Of a DNA stretch of 64,000 nt, positions 54,344 through 63,580 are shown piece by piece. The notes beneath the pieces were generated by a model, which made no database searches, was not told where the DNA came from, and saw only the letters and a program-made list of their open reading frames with translations. Source of the DNA: Prevotella multiformis DSM 16608 (GTDB taxonomy: Bacteria; Bacteroidota; Bacteroidia; Bacteroidales; Bacteroidaceae); contig NZ_GL872282.1 in NCBI RefSeq assembly GCF_000191065.1, forward strand, positions 1,304,088 to 1,368,087. The letters are read 5' to 3'. The position numbers and the translations under genes are program-made. Each line of letters begins with the position of its first letter. The first letter of the stretch is position 1.

Positions 54344-54895
54344 ATGGCAACAAAAATCAGATTGCAGCGCGGCGGTCGCAAAGGCTATGCCTTCTACAGC
54401 ATCGTAATCGCTGACGCTCGTGCACCACGTGATGGTAAGTTTACTGAGAAGATTGGTACTTATAACCCGAATACCAATCCAGCCACAGTAGATTTGAATT
54501 TTGATCGTGCACTTTACTGGGTCGAGACCGGTGCTCAGCCGACAGACACGGCACGCAACATCCTCAAGGGTGAAGGTGTCTACATGATGAAGCATCTTCG
54601 TGGCGGTGTCAGGAAAGGCGCATTTGATGAGGCTGCATGCCAGCAGAAGTTCGATGCCTGGAAACAGGCAAAGGTCGCAGCTGTTGAAGCTGTAGAGAAG
54701 AAAGAAGCTGACAGCAAGAAGGCAGTAGCTGCAAAGAACCTTGAGGCAGAGAAGAAGGTCAATGAGACGATTGCCAAGAAGGTTGCAGACAAGAAGGCTG
54801 CCGCTGCCGCTGCAAAAGCCGAGGCTGAAGCTGCAAAGGCTGCAGAAAATGCTGCTGCCGAGTCTCCGGCAGAGGAAGCACCGGCAGAAGCCTAA
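54344..54895 (+). CDS. rpsP: 30S ribosomal protein S16 with long charged tail
   Basis: 183 aa. The S16 core (residues ~1-90) is [20 protein letters not shown] then [20 protein letters not shown]. The remaining ~90 residues are an Ala/Lys/Glu-rich extension (KKADSK-, [18 protein letters not shown]), found in Bacteroidetes S16 and absent from the ~82-aa E. coli protein. Monocistronic, with promoter and terminator. Confidence 0.97.
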   Translation: MATKIRLQRGGRKGYAFYSIVIADARAPRDGKFTEKIGTYNPNTNPATVDLNFDRALYWVETGAQPTDTARNILKGEGVYMMKHLRGGVRKGAFDEAACQQKFDAWKQAKVAAVEAVEKKEADSKKAVAAKNLEAEKKVNETIAKKVADKKAAAAAAKAEAEAAKAAENAAAESPAEEAPAEA

Positions 54896-54919
54896 CCCCA
54901 TACTCGGTGATAGGAATCT

Positions 54920-54955
54920 GGTCCATAGTCCCGCAAGAGACTATGGACCTTTTCT
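54920..54955 (+). terminator. rpsP terminator
   Basis: GGTCCATAGTC / GACTATGGACC, 11-bp stem with CCGCAAGA loop, then TTTTCTTTTTC. Confidence 0.9.
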
Positions 54956-55198
54956 TTTTCGTACAATCGGAAGATTTTTTTCATGCAAGGTGGAGGAGAC
55001 ATCCTGCCTGATACAGGAAGTTGTCGGACAAGGGGGACTTTCCGGGCACGGAGCTATGTGCATGAAAGCGAAGGCTGCCGTAGAAAGACAGGAAGAAACT
55101 AAGGGGCGACTGCTTTTATGCGGATATGCCCATATTCTGCGTCTTGAATCTACTTATAATGAACTTGCATAACTGGTGTCAATCATGCTGGAGAGTGT
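54956..55198. other. intergenic between rpsP and hutI, no supported gene
   Basis: 243 bp separating convergent rpsP and hutI. No promoter, motif or recognised gene is visible. Confidence 0.5.
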
Positions 55199-56443
55199 TT
55201 ATACGTATTCCTCACCTTGCAGGAAAACCCGGTCTATGACAGGTGTTGTATAGGCATAGGGAATAAACTCGATGGAGGGTATCGGATCTGTAATGAAGAA
55301 GTTGGCTGTTTTTCCACGCATGACAGACCCGTATTCTTTGCTCAGCCCCATGGCATACGCCCCATTCAGGGTTGCGGCATTGATGGCTTCTTCCGGCAGC
55401 AGGCGCATCTTGATGCAGCCGAGGGAAACAATGAATTTCATGTCTCCCGAGGGGGTAGACCCCGGATTATAGTCGCTGGCAAGGGCGAGCGGCAGTCCTG
55501 CATCTATCATCTTGCGTCCCAAGGCAAACGGCATATTCAGGAAGAAAGAGGTCCCAGGAAGTGCGGTGGGCATGGTCCGGCTGTTTTTCAACAGCTGTAT
55601 CTCAGCTTCTGTCATACTCTCCAGATGGTCTACGGACAGGGCATTGTGCTTCACCCCGACTTCGACTCCCCCCGACGATGCCAGCTCGTCGGCATGGATC
55701 TTCGGGCGCATCCCATATTCGGCGCCTGCTTTCAGAATCCGTGCGGTCTCTTCTGGTGTAAAGAAGCCGGTATCGCAGAAGACATCGATGAAGTCTGCCA
55801 GTTTCTCTTTTCCTACTGCAGGTATCATCTCGTGGATTATCAGATCCACGTATTCTTCCTGCCTCCCTTTATAGGCATGCGATACGGCATGTGCGCCGAG
55901 GAAGGTCGCCACGACTTTCAGCCGCGTCGTCTTTTTGATTCGACGGATGACACGAAGCATCTTCAGTTCATCCTCCGTATTAAGTCCGTAACCGCTCTTT
56001 ATCTCGACGCAGCCCGTCCCCTTCCGGATGATTTCATCCACACGGCTCATCGCCTGCTGATACAGTTCTTCCTCATCCATTTCATGGAGGCGGTCGGCGG
56101 AATTAAGGATACCGCCTCCCCGCCGGGCTATTTCTGCATAGCTGAGGCCGCGGATCTTGTCGATAAACTCCTGTTCACGGCTTCCAGCATAGACGATATG
56201 CGTATGCGAGTCGCACCAGGAAGGGAGGACGGCACCGCCTTTTGCATCAATGACCTCCGCTTTGTCAGCGGGAGATGGACAATCGTCCATCTTTCCATAA
56301 TCCTTGAATCGTCCGTTTTCTATGATGAGATAGGCATTGGGAAGCGTTTCCAACGTTCCCATTTCCTTCCCTTTCAGACACCTCTTGCTTCTGGAATCGA
56401 TGCCTGCAAGTATTCCGATGTTGATGATGAACAGCCTTTTCAT
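55199..56443 (-). CDS. hutI: imidazolonepropionase
   Basis: 414 aa from the ATG at 56443 (MKRLFIINIGILAGI). Hydrolyses imidazolone propionate to formiminoglutamate, third step of histidine degradation. An amidohydrolase: CDSHTHIVYAGSREQEF holds the HxH metal ligands, and HADELASSGGVEVGVKHNAL adds His, with ALASDYNPGSTPSGDM near the active site. The frame extends 38 codons upstream, but these precede the hydrophobic family start and overlap the hutH spacer. Confidence 0.95.
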   Translation of the reverse strand: MKRLFIINIGILAGIDSRSKRCLKGKEMGTLETLPNAYLIIENGRFKDYGKMDDCPSPADKAEVIDAKGGAVLPSWCDSHTHIVYAGSREQEFIDKIRGLSYAEIARRGGGILNSADRLHEMDEEELYQQAMSRVDEIIRKGTGCVEIKSGYGLNTEDELKMLRVIRRIKKTTRLKVVATFLGAHAVSHAYKGRQEEYVDLIIHEMIPAVGKEKLADFIDVFCDTGFFTPEETARILKAGAEYGMRPKIHADELASSGGVEVGVKHNALSVDHLESMTEAEIQLLKNSRTMPTALPGTSFFLNMPFALGRKMIDAGLPLALASDYNPGSTPSGDMKFIVSLGCIKMRLLPEEAINAATLNGAYAMGLSKEYGSVMRGKTANFFITDPIPSIEFIPYAYTTPVIDRVFLQGEEYV

Positions 56444-56560
56444 ATTGTGTGTTTGTTGTAAGCGTATATGTTGATGCGGACAGGACAGGAAGAAGTCCCC
56501 CTCATCTACCTTTGCAGGGGAAAGGGCAGACGAGGGGATATGATTCCTGTCGGCCAAGGA

Positions 56561-58042
56561 TTATTTCCGGAGAAAATCGACCGACCGGGCGATATAGGGA
56601 GCCATGAACTCGTCGGTGTCAATGAAAGGAACCTCCTCACGATAAGCCTTGTGGACGGCCTCGATCGCAGGTGAAGACTTCAGCGGGCGGCGGAATTCAA
56701 GTGCCTGTGCTGCATTGAAAAGCTCGATGGCAAGCACACGCTCGGTGTTCAATACGACTTGATAGAGCTTGGTAGCGGCATTGGCACCCATGCTGACATG
56801 ATCCTCCTGCCCCTGTGAAGATGGGATGCTGTCTACTGAGGCCGGTGTGCAGTAGGTCTTGCTCTGGCTGACGATGGATGCCGCTGTGTACTGCGGAATC
56901 ATGAAACCGCTGTTCACGCCGGGTTTTGCCACGAGGAAACTCGGCAGGTTACGAGTCCCCGAGACGAGCTTGTAGATACGTCTTTCGGAGATATTACTCA
57001 ATTCGCACAAGGCGATGGCAAGGAAGTCCATCGGCTGTGCGATAGGCTCACCATGGAAGTTCCCGGCGGAAATGACAAGGTCGTCGTCCGGGCAGACGGT
57101 GGGGTTGTCCGTAGCGGCATTGACCTCGATGTCAATCACCGATTTCACATAGGCAATGGTATCTTTCGATGCGCCATGCACCTGCGGCATGCAGCGGAAG
57201 GAGTAGGGATCCTGTACGTTTACTTTCGGCTGCCTGATGAGTTCGCTGCCTTCGAGGAGTTCCCGTATCCGTGCTGCCGTGTCAATCTGTCCCTTGTGGG
57301 GACGTACAGCATGTACAGCATGGGTGAAGGGTTCTATCCGTCCGTCGTAGGCTTCGAGCGACATCGTACCGATGACATCGGCCCATTGGCTCAGCCTTTC
57401 GCTCTGCAGGAGTGCCCATGCGGCAAAGGCATTCATGTTCTGTGTACCGTTGAGCAGGGCAAGTCCTTCCTTGGATACCAGTTCAATTGGATTCCATCCC
57501 ATCCTCTTCAAAATATCGGCTCCCGAGAGGATTTCCCCCTTATATTCTACTTCTCCCATCCCGATAAGCGGCAGGGAAAGGTGTGCCAGCGGGACAAGGT
57601 CGCCGGATGCGCCCAGCGATCCCTGCATATACACGATGGGGTAGATGTCATTGTTGAAGAAGTCTATCAGCCGTTCGACCGTCTGCAGCTGGCAGCCGGA
57701 GTAGCCGTAGCTAAGCGACTGGATCTTGAGCAGCAGCATGATCTTCACGATCTCGTTGGGAACACGGTCGCCTACACCACAGGCATGGGACATGACAAGG
57801 TTCTTCTGCAACTGTGACAGACTGTCTTTGTCGATGGATATTTTGCAGAGCGAACCGAAGCCGGTGGTCACGCCGTAGATAGGGGTGTCCGATTCTATGA
57901 TCTTTTTGTCAAGATAGGCTCTGCACCGGATAATCCGCTGGCGGGCATCTTCTGAAAGCTCAAGTTTCGTACTGTCTTTGATGATTTCACCGATTTGTTC
58001 GATTGTCAGGTGTGCGGCACTGATTTGATGAATATTGTCCAT
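56561..58042 (-). CDS. hutH: histidine ammonia-lyase
   Basis: 493 aa. Deaminates histidine to urocanate. The MIO cofactor tripeptide ASG is at residues 145-147 within MQGSLGASGDLVPLAHLSL. YGVTTGFG near residue 56 and the later ALLNGTQNM are family motifs. 35 bp downstream of hutU. Confidence 0.96.
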   Translation of the reverse strand: MDNIHQISAAHLTIEQIGEIIKDSTKLELSEDARQRIIRCRAYLDKKIIESDTPIYGVTTGFGSLCKISIDKDSLSQLQKNLVMSHACGVGDRVPNEIVKIMLLLKIQSLSYGYSGCQLQTVERLIDFFNNDIYPIVYMQGSLGASGDLVPLAHLSLPLIGMGEVEYKGEILSGADILKRMGWNPIELVSKEGLALLNGTQNMNAFAAWALLQSERLSQWADVIGTMSLEAYDGRIEPFTHAVHAVRPHKGQIDTAARIRELLEGSELIRQPKVNVQDPYSFRCMPQVHGASKDTIAYVKSVIDIEVNAATDNPTVCPDDDLVISAGNFHGEPIAQPMDFLAIALCELSNISERRIYKLVSGTRNLPSFLVAKPGVNSGFMIPQYTAASIVSQSKTYCTPASVDSIPSSQGQEDHVSMGANAATKLYQVVLNTERVLAIELFNAAQALEFRRPLKSSPAIEAVHKAYREEVPFIDTDEFMAPYIARSVDFLRK

Positions 58043-58077
58043 ATTTTTTATAGATTAGAAAAAAAGATCCCGTTTGA

Positions 58078-60087
58078 TTAGAATGCGGCATTGATCGTAT
58101 CGTCATCAACAAGGTTGGGCAGGGTGACGCACAGGCCGGGTGTGCGTTCCATCTCCCGTCGGATGGCATCCATCGATCCTTTGTTGCGTGCCCAGCTGCG
58201 GCGGGCGATGCCGTTGTTGACATCCCAGAGGAGCATCTGGCGGATATGGCGGTCAGCCTCTTCACTGCCGTCGATTACCATACCGAAGCCGCCGTTGACG
58301 ACCTCTCCCCATCCGACACCGCCACCGTTGTGGATAGATACCCATGTCGCTCCGCGGAAGGAGTCGCCGATGACATTCTGTACAGCCATGTCGGCACAGA
58401 ACTGGGAGCCGTCGTAGATGTTGGAAGTCTCACGGAAAGGCGAGTCTGTACCGGAGACATCATGATGGTCGCGGCCGAGAACTATCGGACGTGTGATTTC
58501 TCCTCTTCGTATCGCTTCATTGAATGCCAGGGCTATCTTCGTACGTCCTTCACAGTCGGCATACAGGATCCGTGCCTGCGAGCCGACGACAAGATGGTTT
58601 CTGCCGGCCTCTTTTATCCAGTGGATGTTGTCGTCAAGCTGCCCCAGAATGTTTGGCGTGGCTGTCTTCCTGATTTCTTCCAACACGGCTGTCGCTATGC
58701 GGTCGGATGTCTCCAGGTCCCGGGGATCGCCCGATGTACATACCCATCGGAACGGGCCGAAACCATAGTCGAAGAACATCGGCCCCATGATGTCCTGCAC
58801 ATAGGACGGGTAACGGAACTTTCCGTCCGGACGCAGTATGTCGGCACCGGCACGGCTTGATTCCAGGAGGAAGGCATTGCCGTAATCGAAGAAATACATG
58901 CCTCTTGCTGTCAGCTTGTTGATGGCGGTTACCTGACGGCGCAAGGAAGCCTGGACTTTTTCCTTGAACAATTGCGGCTCATCGGCCATCAGCCGTTTTG
59001 ATTCTTCCAGGGATAGTCCGGCAGGGTAGTAGCCGCCTGCCCACGGATTGTGCAGGGAAGTCTGGTCACTTCCGAGGTCAACGTGTATCTCCTCCTCTGC
59101 CAGTCGTTCCCAGAGGTCGACTACATTCCCCACGTAAGCCATGGAGACCGTGCGTTTCTCTTCGACAGCTTTCAATGCGGCCGGAATCAATTCATCAAGT
59201 GAAGTATGCAGTTCGTCCACCCATCCCTGTTCATAACGTTTCTGTGCTGCAAGCGGATTGATTTCAGCCGTGATGCTCACGACACCGGCGATGTTGCCCG
59301 CCTTGGGCTGCGCACCGGACATTCCGCCCAATCCGGATGTGACGAAAAGCATTCCCTTGATGCTTTTCTCCCCTTTCTCCAGTCGTTTGCGGGCTGCATT
59401 CAGAACGGTGATCGTCGTCCCATGTACAATCCCCTGAGGCCCGATGTACATATAGGATCCGGCCGTCATCTGCCCGTACTGGCTGACCCCCAGCGCATTG
59501 TCGCGCTCCCAGTCATCCGGTTTGGAATAGTTCGGTATGACCATACCGTTCGTTACTACCACACGCGGCGCATTCCTGTTTGATGGGAAAAGACCGAGCG
59601 GATGGCCGGAATACATGACCAGTGTCTGTTCGTCTGTCATTTCGCTGAGATACCTCATCACCAGCCGGTATTGTGCCCAGTTCTGGAAGACGGCTCCGTT
59701 GCCGCCGTATGTAATCAGTTCATACGGATGCTGCGCAACGGCCTTGTCAAGGTTGTTTTGTATCATCATCATGATGGCGGCAGCCTGTTCCGACCGGTGT
59801 GGGTATTCGTCTATGGGACGTGCATACATCTCATAAACGGGTCGCAAGCGGTACATATAGATGCGTCCGTATTTCCGCAGTTCCTCTGCAAACTCCGGTG
59901 CCAGTACCGCATGGAACTTCCTGGGGAAGTAACGCAAGGCATTTCGCAGGGCGAGCCGCTTCTCTTCAGGTGTGAGTATGTCCTTGCGTTTCGGTGCGTG
60001 ATTGATGGTGTTGTCGTATGGCTGTGGTTCAGGCAGGCGGTCGGGTATGCCGGCGCGGATGTCTTTGATAAATTCTTCTTTTGTCAT
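58078..60087 (-). CDS. hutU: urocanate hydratase
   Basis: 669 aa. Hydrates urocanate to imidazolone propionate using tightly bound NAD. Motifs include YSGHPLGLFPS, MTAGSYMYIGPQGIVHGTT, and FVTSGLGGMSGAQPKAG. It is longer than the ~557-aa Pseudomonas enzyme, as other Bacteroidetes HutU proteins are; the extra length is mainly insertions, not a fusion that I can identify. Lies between ftcD and hutH. Confidence 0.95.
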   Translation of the reverse strand: MTKEEFIKDIRAGIPDRLPEPQPYDNTINHAPKRKDILTPEEKRLALRNALRYFPRKFHAVLAPEFAEELRKYGRIYMYRLRPVYEMYARPIDEYPHRSEQAAAIMMMIQNNLDKAVAQHPYELITYGGNGAVFQNWAQYRLVMRYLSEMTDEQTLVMYSGHPLGLFPSNRNAPRVVVTNGMVIPNYSKPDDWERDNALGVSQYGQMTAGSYMYIGPQGIVHGTTITVLNAARKRLEKGEKSIKGMLFVTSGLGGMSGAQPKAGNIAGVVSITAEINPLAAQKRYEQGWVDELHTSLDELIPAALKAVEEKRTVSMAYVGNVVDLWERLAEEEIHVDLGSDQTSLHNPWAGGYYPAGLSLEESKRLMADEPQLFKEKVQASLRRQVTAINKLTARGMYFFDYGNAFLLESSRAGADILRPDGKFRYPSYVQDIMGPMFFDYGFGPFRWVCTSGDPRDLETSDRIATAVLEEIRKTATPNILGQLDDNIHWIKEAGRNHLVVGSQARILYADCEGRTKIALAFNEAIRRGEITRPIVLGRDHHDVSGTDSPFRETSNIYDGSQFCADMAVQNVIGDSFRGATWVSIHNGGGVGWGEVVNGGFGMVIDGSEEADRHIRQMLLWDVNNGIARRSWARNKGSMDAIRREMERTPGLCVTLPNLVDDDTINAAF

Positions 60088-60165
60088 AGTTGTTCAGGTG
60101 TATTGTTTGCTTTTTATGGATAGAGGCAGCACTTCGATGCCGTCTCCCAGAAGGTCTCGTGCCCT

Positions 60166-60198
60166 GACAGGACAGATGAATAGAGTGTCTGTCCTGTC
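60166..60198 (-). other. hairpin between ftcD and hutU
   Basis: GACAGGACAGA / TCTGTCCTGTC, 11-bp stem with an 11-nt loop, in the 178-bp ftcD-hutU spacer. No T-run follows on the minus strand, so it looks like an mRNA stability or processing site, not a terminator. Confidence 0.55.
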
Positions 60199-60265
60199 CG
60201 TTGAAGTCAGATCCACCTTATTATATAGCGGAACTCCCTCCATTCTGTATAAAGGGCGGATTCCG

Positions 60266-61978
60266 TCAGAGCTTGGCTTCTACGATCTTCATGATCTCTG
60301 TTTCCGCCTCCTTGGCCTGGGCGATCAATGTGTCGGCTTCGGCAACCAGTCTGTCAGCGGTTTCCTTGTCTTTCAGTCCGGAGGCATTGATCTTCACGTT
60401 CAGTCCGGCTCCCAGCACTGCCGCGCGGGCGGCCAGCACGCCTACGCCGGCATCCGAAACACTGTTGGGATTTCCCTCTTCCGCCATGGCACGGCATAGT
60501 TCGAAGACTTTGAAAGATGCCTGCATGGTGTGCAGAGGTACTTCGGTGGCAAACAGGGTGGCTTTCTGTATGGCGGCTGACCGGGCTGCTTTTTCCTCTG
60601 CTGTCTCTTTGGGCAGGCCGAAGGCAGCCATGATGCGGTTGAAGGCCTCAGTATCTTCATCGACCAGTACCATCAGTTCCTTTTGGATGGCCTGTCCTTT
60701 TTCCGCCCAGTTGCTGAACTCCTCCCAGCGTGCATCCCATCCGGGCTTATGGCTGGAAAGGTTGGCTACCATCGTCCCGAGCGCAGCCCCCAATGCGCCC
60801 ATATAGGCCGAGATGGTGCCGCCGCCGGGGGCAGGCGACTCACGGGAAGTCTCTTCGGCGAACTCTTTGACTGTGAGGTCGATGAGTTTTGGCGTTCTGT
60901 CGGCATCTTCCAGCAGATATTCTATCACCTTTTCACGAGGATTGAAAGGTTTGAGGTCATCAAGCCCCATTGACTTGATGGCGATCTTCAGGATGTCTTC
61001 TTCAGGGATACCCGTCGACCGGTTCTGCTTCTTCAGGAAATAAGTGCCTGCTTCAAGGAGCGTACGTTTGGGTATCAGACCGACGATCTCCGTGCCCGTC
61101 ACACGGATGCCGCGGTTCTGTGCACAGCGGCACACCTCGTCGAAAGCCTTGTGGAGCGGAGTGACATTGATGTCGGTGATGTTCATGGATACCTGTGCTA
61201 TCCCATATTCGTCAATGTACCAGCCGATGGCCTTTGTCGCCTTCAATGTGCCTGGCAGCATGATGACCTCACCGTTTTCATCTTTCATCGGTTTGCCTAC
61301 GGGCGAACCGCCTTCCCGCTTCGGACGACCTTTCTCTCTCACGTCAAAGGCAATGGCATTGGCACGTCGCGTCGAGGTGGTATTGAGGTTGAAGTTGGTG
61401 GCAATCAGAAAGTCACGTGCACCGACGGCTGTACACCCGGTCCGTGCCATCTGCTCGTCCCACTTGCGTGCTCCGTAGTCGGGAGCTTCGGCGGCGACGT
61501 CCATGCGTTTGGCCAGTGCCTCATACTCTCCCTCGCGGCATACGGCAAGATTCTTGCGCTCGGGCGTCCCGGCAGCGGCTTCGTAGCAATAGCAGGGGAT
61601 TTCGAGCTCTCCGGCAATTCGTTCAGCCAGCTGACGTGCAAGGGCGGCACATTCTTCCAGCGTGATGCCTGATACCGGGATAAGAGGAAGAACATCGGTT
61701 GCCCCCATCCGCGGATGTGCGCCGTGATGCTGCCGCATATCAATGAGCTGTGCGGCTTTCTTCACGCAGCGGAAGGCTGCTTCCATGACGGCCGACGGCT
61801 CGCCTACGAAAGTGACGACTGTGCGATTGGTTGCCTCTCCCGGATCCACATCCAGGAGTTTCACGCCTTCCACTCGTTCCACTTCATCGGTAATCTGTCT
61901 GATTACCTCCTTGTCACGTCCTTCACTGAAGTTAGGGACACACTCGATGATTTGTTTTTCTCGTACCATATTATTCAC
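60266..61978 (-). CDS. ftcD: bifunctional glutamate formiminotransferase / formimino-THF cyclodeaminase
   Basis: 570 aa fusion. The N-terminal ~310 residues are formiminotransferase (IIECVPNFSEGRDKEVIRQI, then HHGAHPRMGATDVLPLIPV); the last ~200 are cyclodeaminase (ESPAPGGGTISAYMGALGAAL). Together they move the formimino group of formiminoglutamate onto THF, giving glutamate, 5,10-methenyl-THF and ammonia. First gene of the hut operon. An in-frame ATG nine bases in (61969) is an alternative start. Confidence 0.95.
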   Translation of the reverse strand: MNNMVREKQIIECVPNFSEGRDKEVIRQITDEVERVEGVKLLDVDPGEATNRTVVTFVGEPSAVMEAAFRCVKKAAQLIDMRQHHGAHPRMGATDVLPLIPVSGITLEECAALARQLAERIAGELEIPCYCYEAAAGTPERKNLAVCREGEYEALAKRMDVAAEAPDYGARKWDEQMARTGCTAVGARDFLIATNFNLNTTSTRRANAIAFDVREKGRPKREGGSPVGKPMKDENGEVIMLPGTLKATKAIGWYIDEYGIAQVSMNITDINVTPLHKAFDEVCRCAQNRGIRVTGTEIVGLIPKRTLLEAGTYFLKKQNRSTGIPEEDILKIAIKSMGLDDLKPFNPREKVIEYLLEDADRTPKLIDLTVKEFAEETSRESPAPGGGTISAYMGALGAALGTMVANLSSHKPGWDARWEEFSNWAEKGQAIQKELMVLVDEDTEAFNRIMAAFGLPKETAEEKAARSAAIQKATLFATEVPLHTMQASFKVFELCRAMAEEGNPNSVSDAGVGVLAARAAVLGAGLNVKINASGLKDKETADRLVAEADTLIAQAKEAETEIMKIVEAKL

Positions 61979-62016
61979 ATAGATTTATGTTTTCAGACTG
62001 TTTAGGTTTTCGTGTG

Positions 62017-62047
62017 CTAATTTACGAATTAGTTTCTGTTTTACAAA
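62017..62047 (-). promoter_or_regulatory. hut operon promoter with palindromic operator
   Basis: TTTG (62047-62044), 19 bp, TAAATTAG (62024-62017), one mismatch in the -7 box. The box lies in the 16-bp palindrome CTAATTTACGAATTAG (62017-62032), a candidate repressor or activator site. Predicted leader ~32 nt to the ftcD ATG. Confidence 0.55.
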
Positions 62048-62204
62048 ACTTTTTCATATAAAACTGTACTTTCAGCCCTTGTCGGATGGTCTTGTGAATG
62101 ATGGACGGCACCTGACCCTTTGTCGGGACTTCCTTTTCTGTCTTGTCAATGTGCAGGTGTCTGTTGAAATTTTTTTTTAATGACTGCCGTCGGCTAACTT
62201 TTTG

Positions 62205-62809
62205 GGTTCTTCCGTTAAATGCGTAGATTGGAATGAAGGTTTATGCGCTTGCATGGTATGACCGTCCAGAATTGGATGGGCTTACAAAGGAGAAGGAGGA
62301 TGAACTGCAAGATAAAATGTAGAAAAGGAAAAATGATGCGCCGCTTGTCCATCAGCAGGTCTTTCCGTCTTCTACAAACAACTTATTCCCCGATCATCGG
62401 TATTTGTAAACTGTTTTCATGCAGCGCAAGGCAACACATGCCCTTCTGGCTTCTAAAAGATGCCTGATTGACGTGCAACAGGTGCTCTTTTAGAGCCTTA
62501 CCAACGCCCTTTTGAAGTCCAATCAGGCACCTTTTTGAAACGGCTTGACAACCAATTGATTTACTGCTGGTTGCAGACTTGTTTTTTGCACGTGTTTCCT
62601 ATATCTGCTGATGATTTATCTGAAATTATGTAATGGTTTTTCAAAACCTTGTCTGTATTTTCAATGTATTAAAATGAAAAGGCTCTTGTATCGGAGGAGG
62701 ATAACAGGATAGACAGCTGACGGTCTTGGCTATGTTTTTGTTTAGTGATTAACTTCGGTTCTTCCGTTCAAGCTATACGAAAAGCATCCACGCATTTAAC
62801 GGAAGAACC
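62205..62809 (+). mobile_element. MITE-like inverted-repeat element, copy E
   Basis: 605 bp from GGTTCTTCCGTTAAATGCG (62205) to CCACGCATTTAACGGAAGAACC (ending 62809). Flanking 8-mers ACTTTTTG and ACTTTTAA agree at the first 6 bases, a decayed target-site duplication. The best-preserved intact copy. A 74-codon frame (62243-62467) has counterparts in copies B and C, but base changes between copies do not favour synonymous sites. Confidence 0.88.
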
Positions 62810-62974
62810 ACTTTTAAGTTTTATCGGGCAATGATCCTTCCTTGTGAAATGTCCTGAAGACAAGCCCCGGAGTACAGGTGCCGAGGGGAAATGGAGGGGG
62901 AAATGTATGTGAAAAGTATGGATTTCCCCTTTCATTTTTAGGACAATCCCATGCTGACTGTCAGAAAATCCTAT

Positions 62975-62982
62975 TATCTTTG
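62975..62982 (+). promoter_or_regulatory. -7 box of the DKNYY gene
   Basis: TATCTTTG, about 35 bp before the ATG at 63017. The -33 element is weak. Confidence 0.55.
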
Positions 62983-63016
62983 TAGCCTGAAGATAAACAA
63001 AAAAGAAAGTATAAAT

Positions 63017-63580
63017 ATGAAAAAGAAGAACCTTGATAGCCTCCGCCACGGTTGCATCGTCTTCATGGCGGCTTTTTCACTCAGTGTCCCGGCACAGTCT
63101 ACCCGTCAGGTACAGCCTTATTCTTTTCAGCAGAAAGGCGTTTTCTACGGCAGGCAGCCGGTTGTCGGAATTGACATGTCGACTTTCGTCGATCTCGGTT
63201 ATGGATATGCCAAGGACCGGTACAATGTTTATTTTGAAGGCCGCATCCTTCCTTTCGTCGATCCGCTGACCTTCCGTCTGCGGATTCCTGGAGGCATCTA
63301 TCCTGATACTTATCCATCCTTTCCCGATGAAGGATACAATCCTTATTACCAGGAAGGATATATGGTGACTTCCAATGCGGTACTCTTCAATGGCAAGAAA
63401 ATCAGCGACAATCCGCGGAGTTTCCGGGACTTGGGATGGGGATACGGCAAAGACAACTTCGAAGTCTATTACATGGGCAGGAAGATTGAAGGAGCCATGA
63501 ACTCCAGTTTCAAGGTTCTCAAGGATGGATATGCTGAAGATTCTTTTGAAACCTATTACAGAGGAAAGGTCGTGAAATAG
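63017..63580 (+). CDS. secreted DKNYY-repeat protein
   Basis: 187 aa from the ATG at 63017. A signal peptide (VFMAAFSLSVPAQS) precedes three repeats of the DKNYY type: YGYAKDRYNVYFEGRIL, LGWGYGKDNFEVYYMGRKI, and DGYAEDSFETYYRGK. Such repeats form short beta modules in secreted or lipoproteins; ligand unknown. The longer frame to 62951 overlaps its promoter and is rejected. Confidence 0.83.
   Translation: MKKKNLDSLRHGCIVFMAAFSLSVPAQSTRQVQPYSFQQKGVFYGRQPVVGIDMSTFVDLGYGYAKDRYNVYFEGRILPFVDPLTFRLRIPGGIYPDTYPSFPDEGYNPYYQEGYMVTSNAVLFNGKKISDNPRSFRDLGWGYGKDNFEVYYMGRKIEGAMNSSFKVLKDGYAEDSFETYYRGKVVK

Noticed and set aside
55217..56461. 414-codon open frame on the plus strand
   Set aside because: Antisense of hutI; a by-product of GC-rich codon positions.
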